This document shows positions 34,201 to 46,769 of a stretch of 64,000 nucleotides of DNA, in pieces. Both the position numbers and the translations under genes were made by a program. The stretch spans positions 5,768,501-5,832,500 of the forward strand of contig NC_088309.1 in NCBI RefSeq assembly GCF_910592395.1. The letters are read 5' to 3'. Origin of the DNA: Lineus longissimus. Lineage: Eukaryota; Nemertea; Pilidiophora; Heteronemertea; Lineidae. The stretch's first letter is position 1. The number at the start of each line of letters is the position of its first letter. The notes under the pieces are model-generated. The model saw nothing but the letters and a program-made list of their open reading frames with translations. It made no database searches and was not told where the DNA came from.

Positions 34201-37200
34201 TAGATCCTGAAATGAATCAAACCAACAAAAAAGTTAGCAGCAGAAGGGTTGATTCACTCATTCAGTATTGGAGAAACCTCCTGAATAATCAACGGCAATT
34301 GCTTATAATGCTACCACCAATTCTTATTAAGTAAGGACTCGAGGCTTAGCTATCAAACTATGGGTTATAGGGGTGGGATGGGGCAGGGAATCTACAGAAT
34401 AGGACAGACAAACTACTGGTCAGTATTCCGGAGGATATTGTAAGCAGCAAATCTATATGTACAGGCACGTGAAAGGACCGTACATTTTTCAGTTTTTAAC
34501 GAAATTAACCATTTCGCTGCCAACTGTTCGAAAAAGGTCTTGTGTCACTGTGTGCCAACTGCACTCATCGCGACTGAATTTCATTGCTAGCTTGGTGTTT
34601 ACCACTGATTCAAATAGATACATTTAGTGTGGTGCTAGAGCATGTTGGGCTCTAGATAGATGTGTGGTTGTGGTACCTCATTTTCTCGATCTTTGAGGGG
34701 AAATTGAGTTAGAAGACATGGAAAATCCAATTCTTTGATAAAATCAGGTTTTGCGCTTTTGATCATCAATTTGATATTTTGTTTTTTTCTTAATCAACAT
34801 TGGGACCACATAACTGCATGGCAATCCATCCTCACCTCAATTAATCGATGATGAATTAAACAAAAATTAAAGACTTCAAAATACAACAAATGCATCAAAG
34901 ATTGTGCATCAAAAGGCAACATTGGACGTAACGATAGAACAAAATATATCGACAATGAATTACCTTCCGAGTGGAGGCCTAAACACGTACATGAATAAAT
35001 GCAAGGATATTTATCATTAGTTGGGACTGAAATCTACGGAGTACAAGTGAGATTCAAGCTACAGTGACAGTACCAGGCCTCCCAATGTGGAAAATAATTG
35101 CCAAAAGGTGGGAGTAGTAGTCAGCGGTCCAATACAATTGAACCTTTTGTAGATGAAATTGACATGTGGGAATGAGGGTTGGAAATCTATTATGTATTGG
35201 ACTGTTTACTACTGCCGCCTTCTGGTATAAAGTTCCTCACGACATCATTTGGGACACATCCAGCTTTCTCTTCATGCCAGAAAGGTGTGTATTCGAGGTA
35301 ACTTAAAGAGGCCTGGCTACTTCAACAGTCTGCATATAAATACAGCAATAATCGTATTGCCTTTAACCGCAGCCATAGGAGGAAGGGATGGGGGTATTTA
35401 GCGCTAGAACTGGAGCATGACAAAACATACCTTCCCCATCCATGACTAAAAAGACAAGTCAATTACGGTTACTCGGGTATCATCCATGGGATCTATCAAC
35501 ACAATGGACTAATTACTTCAAGTGATACACTTACTACAGGATCATCATAAGGCAGTAACAATGGTATGACTTCTATGCTACCACAGGTCATTGACACAAA
35601 AGCCAAGGTGATAAAACAATCAAATATTGGTACCGGTGACACTCAAATGATCTACATTTGTAGAACAATAACTAAGGAATACTTAAACAGGGAACAAATC
35701 AGGTAGCCAATATCATAGAGGGTGTCTGCAACTTTGATATTCTATCCACCAAAATCTCCTTACAGTCAATAGAGAGGATGGTTTTTCAACCATGATATGA
35801 TTCTTTTTGCATCGAAGCAAAAATATGCGTTTACCTGAAGAGATTGTCTTTCCTTTCTAACCGTGGCGGTGTTGCTGCAATTTTCGGGTGTCCCTTCTCA
35901 TCAGTCTGGAGCATCTTCCTCAGAACATAATCGGACGCCTTGTTGTCCGGCTCGACCATGTAGAAGACGATATCGTGGATGTTCGGACATCGGCGGTGCA
36001 TCCAGGACACGGCGCTCTCAACGATCCTCAGCGTCTTTCGCCTTATGTCTACATGGTGGTAAGCAATGCTGAAAGCCTTGGCAATGCCCTGTGGAAAAAG
36101 ATACCATATTTCAATACACTGAAAGCTAACCTTTCTGGAGTCTGTTTTGATTTTCAAAGGCCAGCAACTTGCGAGATTTGGACGCTAATAACAAGTGGTC
36201 AGAATTGATTGATTGATTGATTGATTAATGATCGATCGATTAACTGACTGATTGATTGATCATAGTTTACCTGGAAGAACTGAATCTCATGCGTAATGAA
36301 GATAGCCTTGGTGTGTGGGTCATTCAATGTGTCGATACTCATCACTCCGAATACCCGCTTCTGACGATCTTTCAAGGGTATGACAATAAGTGATCCTTCG
36401 CGCTCCTCCTCTGGTCGGTTGGGGTTCCAGAACATGATGTTTCCATGGTTGTTGACGCGAGGCACATGGATGGGTTTTCCACTCTCGATGGCAGCAAAAC
36501 TGAAAATGAGAAAGCTAGCTGTAAGTACTCCCTGCACACAATACAAAAAAAAGGTACTTCTTGTTCCAACAATTTCTCAAGTTGAACTCTACAGCTCCTC
36601 AAACAATTTTATTTACTGCAGTTTTATTAATCGGATCATAAAATTGAAGTATTTTCGAGATAGACAGCCCGATGCCAACAAGTGACTGCATACATCCTCA
36701 ATCTTCCCAAGAAGAAACACAACATCAAAACTAATTTTACCTGATTCCCCTCATATCCTTGAACATGACAGTACCAATCATGAATGGGGCATCCTCAGGT
36801 GTGGCCGCCACATATTTCAACATCAATCGGCCTCTATCAGGTGCGACATCATTTTGCTCGATCATGGCAATATTCACGCTGATCTTCTTTCCATCGCCAT
36901 GTGTTTCGGAATCCTACGAGTTTAAGACAGAATAGTGTCAGCCGCTAAATTTTTGCAGGTGTTTGATTTTCATAGTAAAAAACATCATGGCACATGTATT
37001 CAACTTGAAAGTCTGCACAATCATGTATGATTAACAGAAGACGATTAAGGAACATTATCGCAAAGGAGCTATGTTTAAATGGCAAAGGCAATGGTGATGT
37101 GCAAGGCATTGACACTAATGTACATACATACATAGGGTGATATATTTGATGGTATATATTGTTTTCCCCACCTTGTAGAAAGCTTGGAAGACTTGACGAT

Positions 37201-40200
37201 AGACCGCTTCCATATTTGCACCACTTGTTTCGGCCGAACCAACGATCTGCTGGAGCCATTTCTTTCGTGCTTCACCACGAATCCTTTCTGCATAGGTACG
37301 CTGTACAGAGAAGAGATCAAAACTTATACTTGCATCATCACACTTACATAAATCTATACCATAGGTAACATTCAAATGAAGATTGACAACATGAATCCAA
37401 TGGGAGGTCTACGAGTGCAAGGTATTTGTCACTGCAATTTTTTTCCTTTTCAAAAACCTACAAATGACGTAACGCAATACTTACATCTATGCTGAGTGAG
37501 AGATATTCGCACAAAAATTCAAAGCTTTCATCACCGGGCACATTTTCTGCGATGGCGTATAGGAATAGACGAAACTCCTTCTTTGAGAATTTGTTGTCAG
37601 TATGATTGTAGTGTGTTTCCATCTTCTTCTTGGCTGAAGTTCGAAAGTGCGTTTGAGATTATTTTTCATATACCTGGTTCTCAATTGATTTAGGTTTACA
37701 TTCCCTTTGCACGTGAGCAAAAACCTGTTGTTTTTGATTTGAGAGACAAGTGCGTAAGAAGTGGTGAATTTTTGTCTGTGAGTTGATTGAGGGTCAGCTT
37801 TGTTGATGAGCAGTGGAGACTGTGGGTACATCTATTCCAAACATTTATGATTTCAATACCATCGAGGACCCACTTCTCGTGATCTTTTTGTGGTATCCAT
37901 TTTATGTGATTTTTAAAGAAAAAGTACGAGTGAGAAAATGCTCCATAACGGAAGGGTTTCAGACACGTTTATCTTGCAAATTGTTCAGCACACGAAACTT
38001 GCAACTCGAAATCGAGACCGACCTTTACGGAGAGCAGCTGTTTCCATGCCTCCCTTGTACTTTTCGATGACCGGCTCAATTTCTTCATCGTCAAGGAAAC
38101 CAGAGCCGTCGTTGTCCCACTTCTCAAACAGAGCGTCAGCCGTCAGCTTTCTCTTGGCCGAGAGAGCCTCTTTTCGTGCCTGAAACAAGAAATAGCTTTT
38201 TTATCAAAGCGTCCCGATTTAAATAGCTGTGACCTACGATCGTGATCACACGCAACAAGAATTGCTTGTTTTTAATGGTCACAAAGAACAGGTGATCACA
38301 GCGACTTGGGATAAACATCGAACCCAGCGATAACCTGTTTTACCAGCAGAACACATACCTTCGTCATTCTCTTCATTCTCTCCTCATCTGTCTCTGCATA
38401 TCTATCCCTAATGAACCCAGTCAGCCTCTCAAATGACTGCGAGGTGGGATAGTCTCCTAAGAAGGTCTCAGTCAGTTGCACGAACTGCGAGACATTCAGG
38501 CTGTTCTCATCAAATGCAGAGGCTTGCGACTGACTCCTTGACAAGGACAAGGTAGAATGTTGTGCTGAAACAAAAATAACAAACTTTTAGGAACCTTTGA
38601 AATTGACATGGTCTTAAAGACTTCCCAAACCAGTACAACGAAAATATTCGTCGTGCTGGTAAGAGGAAACGTGAACCAGTTCCCTAACTGTCCAAATCAT
38701 TCACTGAAGACTAACAATTTGACCCCTTAGCTCCCGACTATAATCCCCTTTTAAAAAGGACCTGTTGAAAAGTCTCAAACTTACTCTTTTCCCGCTCATA
38801 GACAGTGCCAGTAGCAAAGGAGACGCTGCCTCGACCAGTCTGCGTGGTCTTTGGTGGAACACCTTCACCCTCTATGTCATCTTGGTTTTCAGCCTTTTTG
38901 ATTTCTGAAAGTAGAGAAAAGTTATCAGTTTCTGATATGTACAAGCATTTTTTAAATGTATTTATCACAGGTTTACTATAAACATTCATCAGAAGTGTTT
39001 CAAGATGTAATCTACCGTAATAATTTTTGGCTACATATGAATACTATCATAAACAGTTGTAGGTTTGCAAAGCAAAACTAAGTGCCAGACAGATAGTTAT
39101 AACACAAGCTGTTATACCTTCATCAAGCTTAGCAATCTCTCCTACTTCATCAACGTCCTTCTCCTCCTTCTCCTCTGCTGCTTTCTCTTTCTCCGAAAGA
39201 TCAACGGCTGCCACTTCCTTCACCTCCGCATCCACTGCATCAGCTGGCTTTTGTTCATCGGATTTCTCCGCATCAGCTGCCCCCGGCTCCTGCTCAGCAT
39301 CAGTAATCCCATCAACCACGGCCTCAGATTCCTCAGGCTTTGCTTCAGCCTCCTCGCCCTGGACCTCTGCTTCATCTGGCTTAGCCTCTGCCTCTTCTTG
39401 GGCAGCAATAGTACCCTCCTTCTCTTCCTCTGCTTTGCTAGAAGATTCCTCCTCCTGAGTCTCCTCGGTTTTAACATCTTTAGGCTCGTCTGATTTTTCT
39501 TCATCCAAGACTTCCTGGCTTTCTGCAACGTCAGTTTTCTGAGCAGTATCTTCTGATTGCTTTTCTGTTATTTTGACAGGATGGTATAAAAAAACATTTC
39601 AGACAGGCGTTTCAAATTTCACTGCTCTGTGGTCGAACTCCGATGGCAATAAAACGGCATCATTTTCTATTCTGTAACTTCATGATCATAGGCAAAGAGC
39701 AACAACAAAAGCCTCACACCACTTTATAACTGCAAGCTAACAGGCAGTTTCTGTAATGCCTACGAAGAAAAGCCATCACCCTTAAGCCTTTGCATGAAGC
39801 AGTAAACCAAACCAGAAAATGGCCGAGGCAATGAATCTGAGTCACTCTGGCAAGTTACTCCCAACTACAGCTAAAGCCAACACTGCCACATCGAAGAAGC
39901 AATTTCTGCCTCGCTGATCATGCATGCTTTGTTAATGCTTCATAACAGCAATTCAGCTTTCACAGATATCTTTACTGATCCTGTGATAATCAATAATTAA
40001 ACAATGTTAAAACTGAAAAAACGCAGCAATATTATTTTTGGAAACAGTGAAGAAATACTGTACCTGGTTCTTCAGTATCTGGTTCTTCGCCTTTCTCCGA
40101 TTTCACCGATTTTGCCGATCCCGCTGATTTGACCGACGATGCTGAACCCTTCCGCTCAGTTAGTGCCTGTTCCTCTGCTTCTTGCAGCCTCTTCAGCTCC

Positions 40201-42663
40201 TCGATATCAATGTCTTGTTCATCCTCATCATCACTGTATGCACTGTCTTCTTCATCTAACTCAACAACAGGCCCTGCAAATGAGAGTCCTCAATCATGTC
40301 AATAGATTACACCTATCTGAGAACGCCAACAGATGTTAGGAACAGACAACAGCACAGCGGTCATCTGTTCATTAAGTGCGCCCCACAAACAAGTGATTTT
40401 ACCCCACAGCCAGTGATTTTAACCGCTCTGACCCGCGATTATAATCCTAACTTGTATGTATGACAAAAAGGTTGTTCGACTGCATGTAAATCGGTAATCA
40501 CTGTGTTTGATATCAACCGCAGGTTGCCTTACGACATTCTAATCAACTACCCCCGGTACCTCCTTTTTAAAACATGAGCCTGTTAAGCTCTAACCACTAT
40601 CCCACTACGTCCATTAACTGACTCAGTACTTACATCGTCTTGGGTTGCGTAGCGAGAACTTCATAATATCGCTAGCCTTGTCGTAAAACTGTTCAAATAA
40701 GCTGAGAATACGATGTCGATCAAGGAGGCCAATCTGAAATGAAAGATGCTGAATTTCAAAACTACGTCATGACAGACATTAACTCTTTGTTCTCTTTGTT
40801 CCACGAGCGCTGACTTAGAACTGATGGAAACACCTGGTTATCTATTTAGAAATTGTCCGAAAAAACCCCTGGTCAACCTTTTGTAAGAAACACAGAACTT
40901 CACAACAAATATTTGGCCATCAAACATTAAGACAGAATATGTTTTCTTACGAAAAATAATATTGAACAATTTCCTCATGAAGTTTTGTAAGTACTTTTAT
41001 CGCTTGTTGTCAATCTCATCGCATTTGGCAAAGAAGACTTACCCCACTGTGGTCGCAAGACATGAACAAGTTGGTCAATACAGCCTTCCTTGAGTCTCTC
41101 TCATTGGACGCTCTGTAAGCAAGGGCACAGCGCGACAAGTGAACAATGAATTGGTCAAACACATCACTGGGCATCTCCTCGATGAACTTGTTCAGGTACT
41201 GACAGAACTCTTTGAGTGACAGCATCCTGCCTGTTTCGTCGGTAGGTTCGAGCGTGTGACTGAACTGTGCCGCTTCTTTTAGTTCATCGGGATATTGTTC
41301 TGCAACCTCTGCAAATGACCTCAGTGCACTCTGGAGCTGCAAGGGAAAGATGAAAGTGTGTAAATGTTTGCAGACTTTATAGTGGAGTTGACAGACCCTG
41401 CTGAACCCTTCTTCTCTATTGCGTGGTAGCCAACAGTGAGTGATAACCACTGGTCTATGAGTACACGACTCCTCATCCAACAAAGAATAAAGACAGAAGT
41501 GAGTACTGGCTGACCACTTGCCTTGAATTTTATGATAAAGTCAAGCGATGAAAAATTTAGTTCCATAGATGTGGTATCATGTGGTAGATGATGTAAGGTG
41601 AGGAATTATCGGGAGGGTGCATAATATACCTACCAATGCCACCTCTACCATGCCCTCATAACCGACATTCCATTCCAAGAATTGATTCCTCAGATTTTCA
41701 TCCCGTCTCTCTTTTTCAACTACCTTCATACGTTGAGCTTGTTCGCGTTCTTCTCTCTTCCTCTTGGCGTCTGCCTTTAATTTGGCGAGCCTTGAATGAT
41801 AAACAAAACAAGAAGTAAAAGGTTTAGTCAAGATATACCTACTCATTCATGTCATTGGTCCATTGGCATTCTAACCAAGCGACTAGTCAGTGTTTCAAAC
41901 ATTTTACCTGTTATGTTCATCCGATCGAGACAAAAACAGACAAAAACACCTTCAGAACCTGTCCCAAAGTAGCTAAGCCCGCTCCAGAGCCATGAACTCA
42001 CCTGTTGTCTTCATAATCAAACAATTCAGCCTTCAGCTCCTCCGCCACTTCTCTCATCCCCCTCATGTACGGAGACGCCTCCATGAAATTACTATACCGA
42101 GGATTATTCCGCATCAGGTACTTGGCAAGGAAGTTTAAAGGATTGAAATTAGCATCCGGCTCCTCTTTGTTAGCAAGGCCTCGGCTCTCTACCTCCTGTA
42201 AGAGTTTCTCTGTACCGAGCACAACAAGAGGCATCACCTTGTCCACAAGGAATGCCCTGGTCTCAACAGTAGCTTTACTGTGGTTCAGCCAGTCTCTTGC
42301 AAGAAGCTCCATCGGTATTTTCTTAGCCATATGCTTGGCTTTTGATTTTAAATTCTTTGTGTACTCTTTTTTGTTGTTTCTCAAGTCCACAACTTTTGCC
42401 ATGACTTTCTGCTCATGGAATTTTTTCCATCTTTTGACAGCATTTCGTACAAGAGGTTTCAAATAGTCTGGAACCGGACTGTATATTTCTGTATTTGATT
42501 CTGGAACTCCTAGACCTAGGCTAGCACCAGTCTTGCTTGTCCCAGGACGACTTGACGCTGGGGTCTTTTGTGGTGACATAGTGATTCGTTTGCCTGATCC
42601 AGGGGGCGTTGGGGTCGCCAGTGACCCCACTGGGACAGGAGACATTATGCCCACCTCAGACAT
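31228..42663 (-). CDS. EFCAB5: EF-hand calcium-binding domain protein 5 homologue, 18 coding exons
   Basis: The minus-strand exons, 5' to 3', are 42002-42663, 41634-41790, 41043-41336, 40634-40733, 40064-40273, 39118-39564, 38785-38904, 38359-38564, 38023-38179, 37485-37633, 37172-37300, 36741-36913, 36271-36499, 35835-36088, 32433-32659, 32064-32290, 31765-31861 and 31228-31511. They total 4122 nt and 1373 aa, all in frame. The N-terminal exon holds the conserved block [20 protein letters not shown]. An acidic Glu/Ala-rich stretch fills residues 475-624. One canonical EF-hand loop, [12 protein letters not shown], is at 754-765. GAF-like segments follow ([23 protein letters not shown]), and the C-terminal part holds [19 protein letters not shown]. 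The order acidic region, EF-hand, GAF-like region matches EFCAB5 as I remember it. Its biochemistry is poorly known and it is usually associated with cilia or sperm. The donor at 38023 (aaag|gtcggt) is weak, and a cryptic alternative lies a few bases upstream. Extra 5' coding exons are possible. Confidence 0.82.
32660..35834. other. Largest intron of EFCAB5
   Basis: The 3.2-kb gap between two EFCAB5 exons keeps phase 2 across it, so no exon is required. No coding segment, repeat array or mobile element was recognised inside. An alternative cassette exon cannot be excluded. Confidence 0.6.
36203..36260. repeat. TGAT microsatellite in an EFCAB5 intron
   Basis: Repeats of attg/tgat run for about 58 bp, interrupted by atcgatcgat and taactgactg. 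It sits directly beside the 3' side of an EFCAB5 exon that ends at 36271. Confidence 0.85.
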
Positions 42664-43910
42664 CTTGGCACCACTCCTGGATTCTATCACCTTAAAAAAC
42701 GAACAAGAGAGATTCAAAATGATAAAAAGTGACAGCATAAACAAGAAGATATACTTTTCTCTTCCATTCTGTCCACACCTGCATTATTTCAAGAATGTCG
42801 AACGCAATGGACCTCACCTCAGTCCTCATCATATCATTGAGCCCAAACCAAGCTGTTTATACTGCAGTAGAACCTCTCTATTAATAAAGGACACCCCTTG
42901 GATCTGGCAAGTGCTGTCTTTAACTAGAGAAAGGTGTCCCTGATGAGAGAGTCCAAACAACGGAATAGAAACAACCACTTTGGACCAAAACTAATGTTCT
43001 TGATTGTGATAGAGGGTGTTAGTAGAGAGATGTCTACTATTTACTAATGGGCATTAAAGTAATGACGTAAATGGGGATATAACGCAGAAGTGGCAATACA
43101 TTACTGCACAACATTATCTACAAATATCGGGACCTAGGCCTATCTTTCTTTTGGCCGAGTGACTGAACATACAAAACATTACAATCAATATCTGTTACCA
43201 TTGTTACATGCATAGCCATAGACAGTACAATACATTGTCTCGCAGACTTCACATTCACTAATCACTCCATGACTGAGCGGAGTAGAACTAAGTACTCCTT
43301 GTGACTGCACCGCACTTTTTCAACTGTCTATGAATTGCAGTGGAATCACAGTCAGTCACTCAGTCAGAGTGTCCAGTGACTGCATTGACTGTCAGTGTCA
43401 GTGAAATGAAAACATAAAAAAACTAACGCAAAAACCAATGAGAATTTTGAACAGATTTGATTCGTTTCGTGGAAGAAACCCACATATACCAGCATCAAAT
43501 GATGGTCAAATATATGCTGTCTACATAAGCAGTATTCAGTTTTCGTAGATGCTCACTTTTCTTTGGCTGTCCTTGCGTGATAAACAACGAATATCTGCTA
43601 CTACATCGCCAACAAATCGAAGACTGGTTGTTGATTGTTGCTAGGTGCTCACACTTACTGAGCATGCGCAAACGGAAACCATTTAATTGATATCTTCCGG
43701 TTACGTCTAAAATGCGTCGTGATATGATTTAATGCCGATGCCACACTGATGTTTCCCGCCAATTTTCAATCGGCCAATATTTACATACATGTTGTAGGGA
43801 ATTTTTGTCCTTCAATAAAATGTTTCTTGGTGCTACTGTAAACCCCCCTAGGAGACGTTATGTCTTTCTAGTTTTCTTGTCTCTGGTCTTTGGTTTTTGA
43901 CACCTGGCTT
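42664..43910. other. Upstream region of EFCAB5
   Basis: The open frame continues upstream of the proposed EFCAB5 start to an acceptor-like ttttttaag at about 42691, so an untranslated exon lies further up. Around 43655-43700 there is a GC-richer patch with gcatgcgcaaa, resembling an NRF1-type site, and cttccgg, resembling an ETS-type site. This is a reasonable place for the promoter, but it is inference. Confidence 0.4.
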
Positions 43911-44445
43911 CTTCTTGCGTTCAAACGCGGCGACACGCGTCAAAAATCAAACATGTTAAGCCCGCAGCACACTAGCCGCCAACTTCGGCGTTCACAGGCG
44001 GGTTTTTTGCCGCAACTAAACGCCAATTGGCGTCAAGTCGCGTTCGCCGACGCCGTTCGTAGTAGACTAGGGATTTTTCAGGCGTTCAGGACTCTTGCGG
44101 CAAAAAACGCCTGTGAACGTCGAAGTTGGCGGCTGGTGTGCTGCGGGCTGAATATGTTTGATTTTTGACGCGTGTCGTCGCGTTTGAACGCAAGGAGAAG
44201 CAAGGTGTGCTACGGATGGCCGCCTGACTTGGCGTCGGCGGCGAGGCTATGGTCAATCTTCTTGCGTCTTGATGTCACATGATTTCACGCTGCATGGCCC
44301 AGGAAGTGGCGGAAAAGACGCTACTGGACGCCAATTCTGGGCAGGTGTGCTCTGACCGGGATCCACTGGCCGCCAACTTTGGCGTCGAGAGGCGTCAGCC
44401 AAACGCTTCTTGTCGCCAAAGTTGGCGGCTAGTGTGCTGCAGGCT
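43911..44445. mobile_element. GC-rich foldback/MITE-like element with nested inverted repeats
   Basis: Two nested inverted relations are visible. Arms of about 88 bp at 43911-43999 and 44108-44197 are near-perfect inverted copies. The segment agcccgcagcacactagccg at 43959 is also matched inverted at the right end (44414-44445). The 43959-44445 segment is flanked by TTA on both sides (43956-43958 and 44446-44448), a possible 3-bp target duplication as used by PIF/Harbinger elements. No transposase frame is present. The base composition is much richer in GC and CpG than the surroundings. Confidence 0.75.
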
Positions 44446-44852
44446 TTAGGATAATGCAGCGATGGGAGCCTGGCATAAACGAACGATGGAGAGACAATGC
44501 AAACTATTTAATTTAATAATATAATTGATAGTTACAAAGTAGATATTGTGAAGAACAATGTGGAGTAGTACGATATCATATAGCCGATGGCTGTATGTAT
44601 GCAAAAATGAGTTCAGATGCAGAATATCATGGCAAATGTGTCAGCGACTGACTCGTTCCAAAAAGTTAGAAGAAACCACCCGCCTCGGTTGACTGTCTGA
44701 CTAGTGCCCTTCTTTGATCCGCTATGGCCAGGTGGTTGGCCTTAACTTTGGGAACCAGTCTACTGACACCATGCAGGTAATGAGGAAAATCGGAGTCCAA
44801 TGGTATGGAATTGTCTTTGATATCATGTTTATTGAAATCGCCGAAATCAATG

Positions 44853-45915
44853 TCAATGTGCTCCTGGCAATGTTGGCTGTGCGCACATGTTCTTATACTT
44901 GAGCCAGTCTTCCTCGTTTATGTAAAGCCTAGAGTCCATTGGCACTGCTGCACCCCCACTGGTCCATTCTTTAGTCCATTTGTGTTCCTTGGCCGAGTAG
45001 AACCCTGAACCTGGACCAACCCACCTCCGGAACCAAGGATCTGTTGCTGGAGGTAGTTTGCCAACTGGAAGGAGTGTAGGCCGTCGCTCAGGGTGACACG
45101 ATGCAGAACTTCTGGCGCTGTCATCTGCAAGGAAAAAATATACATGAGGTGACACGTGATTAGACTTGCTCGGGACACTTTAGAATGTACCAGTAGCTGA
45201 CGCAAATGGCATAAGGCGCGTCACAACCATCTGAAATCATTGACGGGGGGGGGGGAGGGGGAAGGGTAAGAACTCTCTTTGACTTACGTATAGAAGAGAG
45301 AGTAGCTGTTGTACTTGGTCTTCCAGTGGTTTCTTCTAACTTGACGAACCGTCTCTCTGGCATCAAGTAAAATCCTGGTCCTCTCCAGAGGTGTGACATT
45401 CCGTCTCGTGACGTGTACGTCTCCATGGGCGAAGGCCTGTTTTTGGGCCCTGCCATGAAATGGGTTGTCCCTGAAAAACAGCGAGAAGGCTAAGGTTTAT
45501 TTGTAAATTGACAAGAGGAGAATAAATTTCTCGTCGACAGAATCGTGGTGAAGCTCAGGTCGTCCTGACATGCCTATAAGGAAATCGGGGGTAAGGCATC
45601 CTTTAACTCCACCCGTGTGCCCCAGACGACAGAAACCAATGACCACTGGCTAATCAAAGGTCACTGTGATCACTTGAGGACCACCTACGACATATTCTGG
45701 GTGAGAATTATAGAGATTTTTACAGAGATCTTTTTCTCCAACGGTTGACATTCCTTTTCCAACTGAGTGATGCCTTGGACCCAGCTAGAGATAGGCCTAC
45801 ATAAGAGTCGAGTCACAGATCCATGCCAATCTTAAGGCGACAAAACGCGATAGATCCGTGGAAAACACTCCAAGCTAATTGATAACATATTGTACATACC
45901 ATAGTCGTCCTCCAT
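44853..45915 (-). CDS. Small Trp/Tyr/Arg-rich protein, three exons, family not recognised
   Basis: The minus-strand exons are 45900-45915, 45288-45470 and 44853-45124, giving 156 aa, in frame with gtatgt and gtaagt donors. Exon 1 is only 16 nt (MEDDY plus one base). The protein has no signal peptide, membrane segment or catalytic motif. It carries two copies of a loose module: WRGPGFYLMPERRFVKLEE near residues 38-56 and GPGSGFYSAKEHKWTKEW near 103-120. A third Trp-rich piece, EEDWLKYKNM, is near the end. Small proteins of this make-up occur among microtubule inner proteins of cilia and sperm, but I have no direct evidence for that here. It is divergently arranged with a similar gene 850 bp away. 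The gene model is good and the function is unknown. Confidence 0.75.
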
Positions 45916-46769
45916 TTTGCCTTTATTCTATCACACTCGACACTGGGGTCGTTAATGTCAACAACAGCTGACAGGACCATACATTATTCAGGAATGAAAC
46001 CGTGTAATTTAAAAAGCTCAATAGGCCAAACGAATCCGGATTAATGGATGGTCCCCTTGCAAACAACATGGCGTCCTGGTTGCCAAGCATCTGACAGGTG
46101 ACATTTTGAGATATACCGACTTGTATTTATTCTATAGCCCAAGGAAGGAATACATAAAGGTAAGCGAACAAACATCATTCTTGAGGGGTTAATTAGAATC
46201 CGACAGTCAGTAGCATGGGAACTCCTCTTCAAGTCTTTTGATTCCTTTCTCGGCGAATTAAGGCAAAGTTGGTTGAATTCTCGGCATATACGAAAATCGA
46301 TCTTTTAAGCACGCCAATACTGTGCATTTATACTACTAGTATACTATGGTATATCGATTTAGTTCAAATGTATGAAAATATGCAATGTGTGTGCATGAAT
46401 AACATTCTTAAATGAGTTGTGACAAAAACCTTCTTAACCAAAGAGGACAAGGTTGTGACGCATTGCCTAAGGCGGCCTACGTGTACAAGAAGAACATGCT
46501 ATGAATATACATATATAGGCAGTTGCAAAGATGATTATCAAATATACCGGAATCAACTTGGGCTCAAAGACAATGTCACAACCAAGCCCAGGAGTATTTC
46601 TTCATGTCCGAAAGAAACATGCCATGAATGCAGTGCACTGATTTCCATTCATCCAAACTTGGTCTTATAAGGACACAGTCACAACCAGAAGCCCAGGAGT
46701 AAATTACTTTACTGAATATTGCGTAATTCGAGGTTACATTCTTTCTCGTCTTGCAGTAATCTAACGAAT
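45916..46769. promoter_or_regulatory. Intergenic region between two divergent small-protein genes
   Basis: These 854 bp separate the start codons of two head-to-head genes. An acceptor-like ttgcag at 46751-46756, 13 bp before the plus-strand ATG, suggests that gene has an untranslated first exon within this stretch. If the two genes are co-expressed, their control sites should be here. No specific element was identified. Confidence 0.45.

Noticed and set aside
39065-39493. 142-codon plus-strand, Leu/Phe-rich frame
   Set aside because: It is the antisense reading of the acidic EFCAB5 exon (Glu codons read as Leu/Phe), not a membrane protein.
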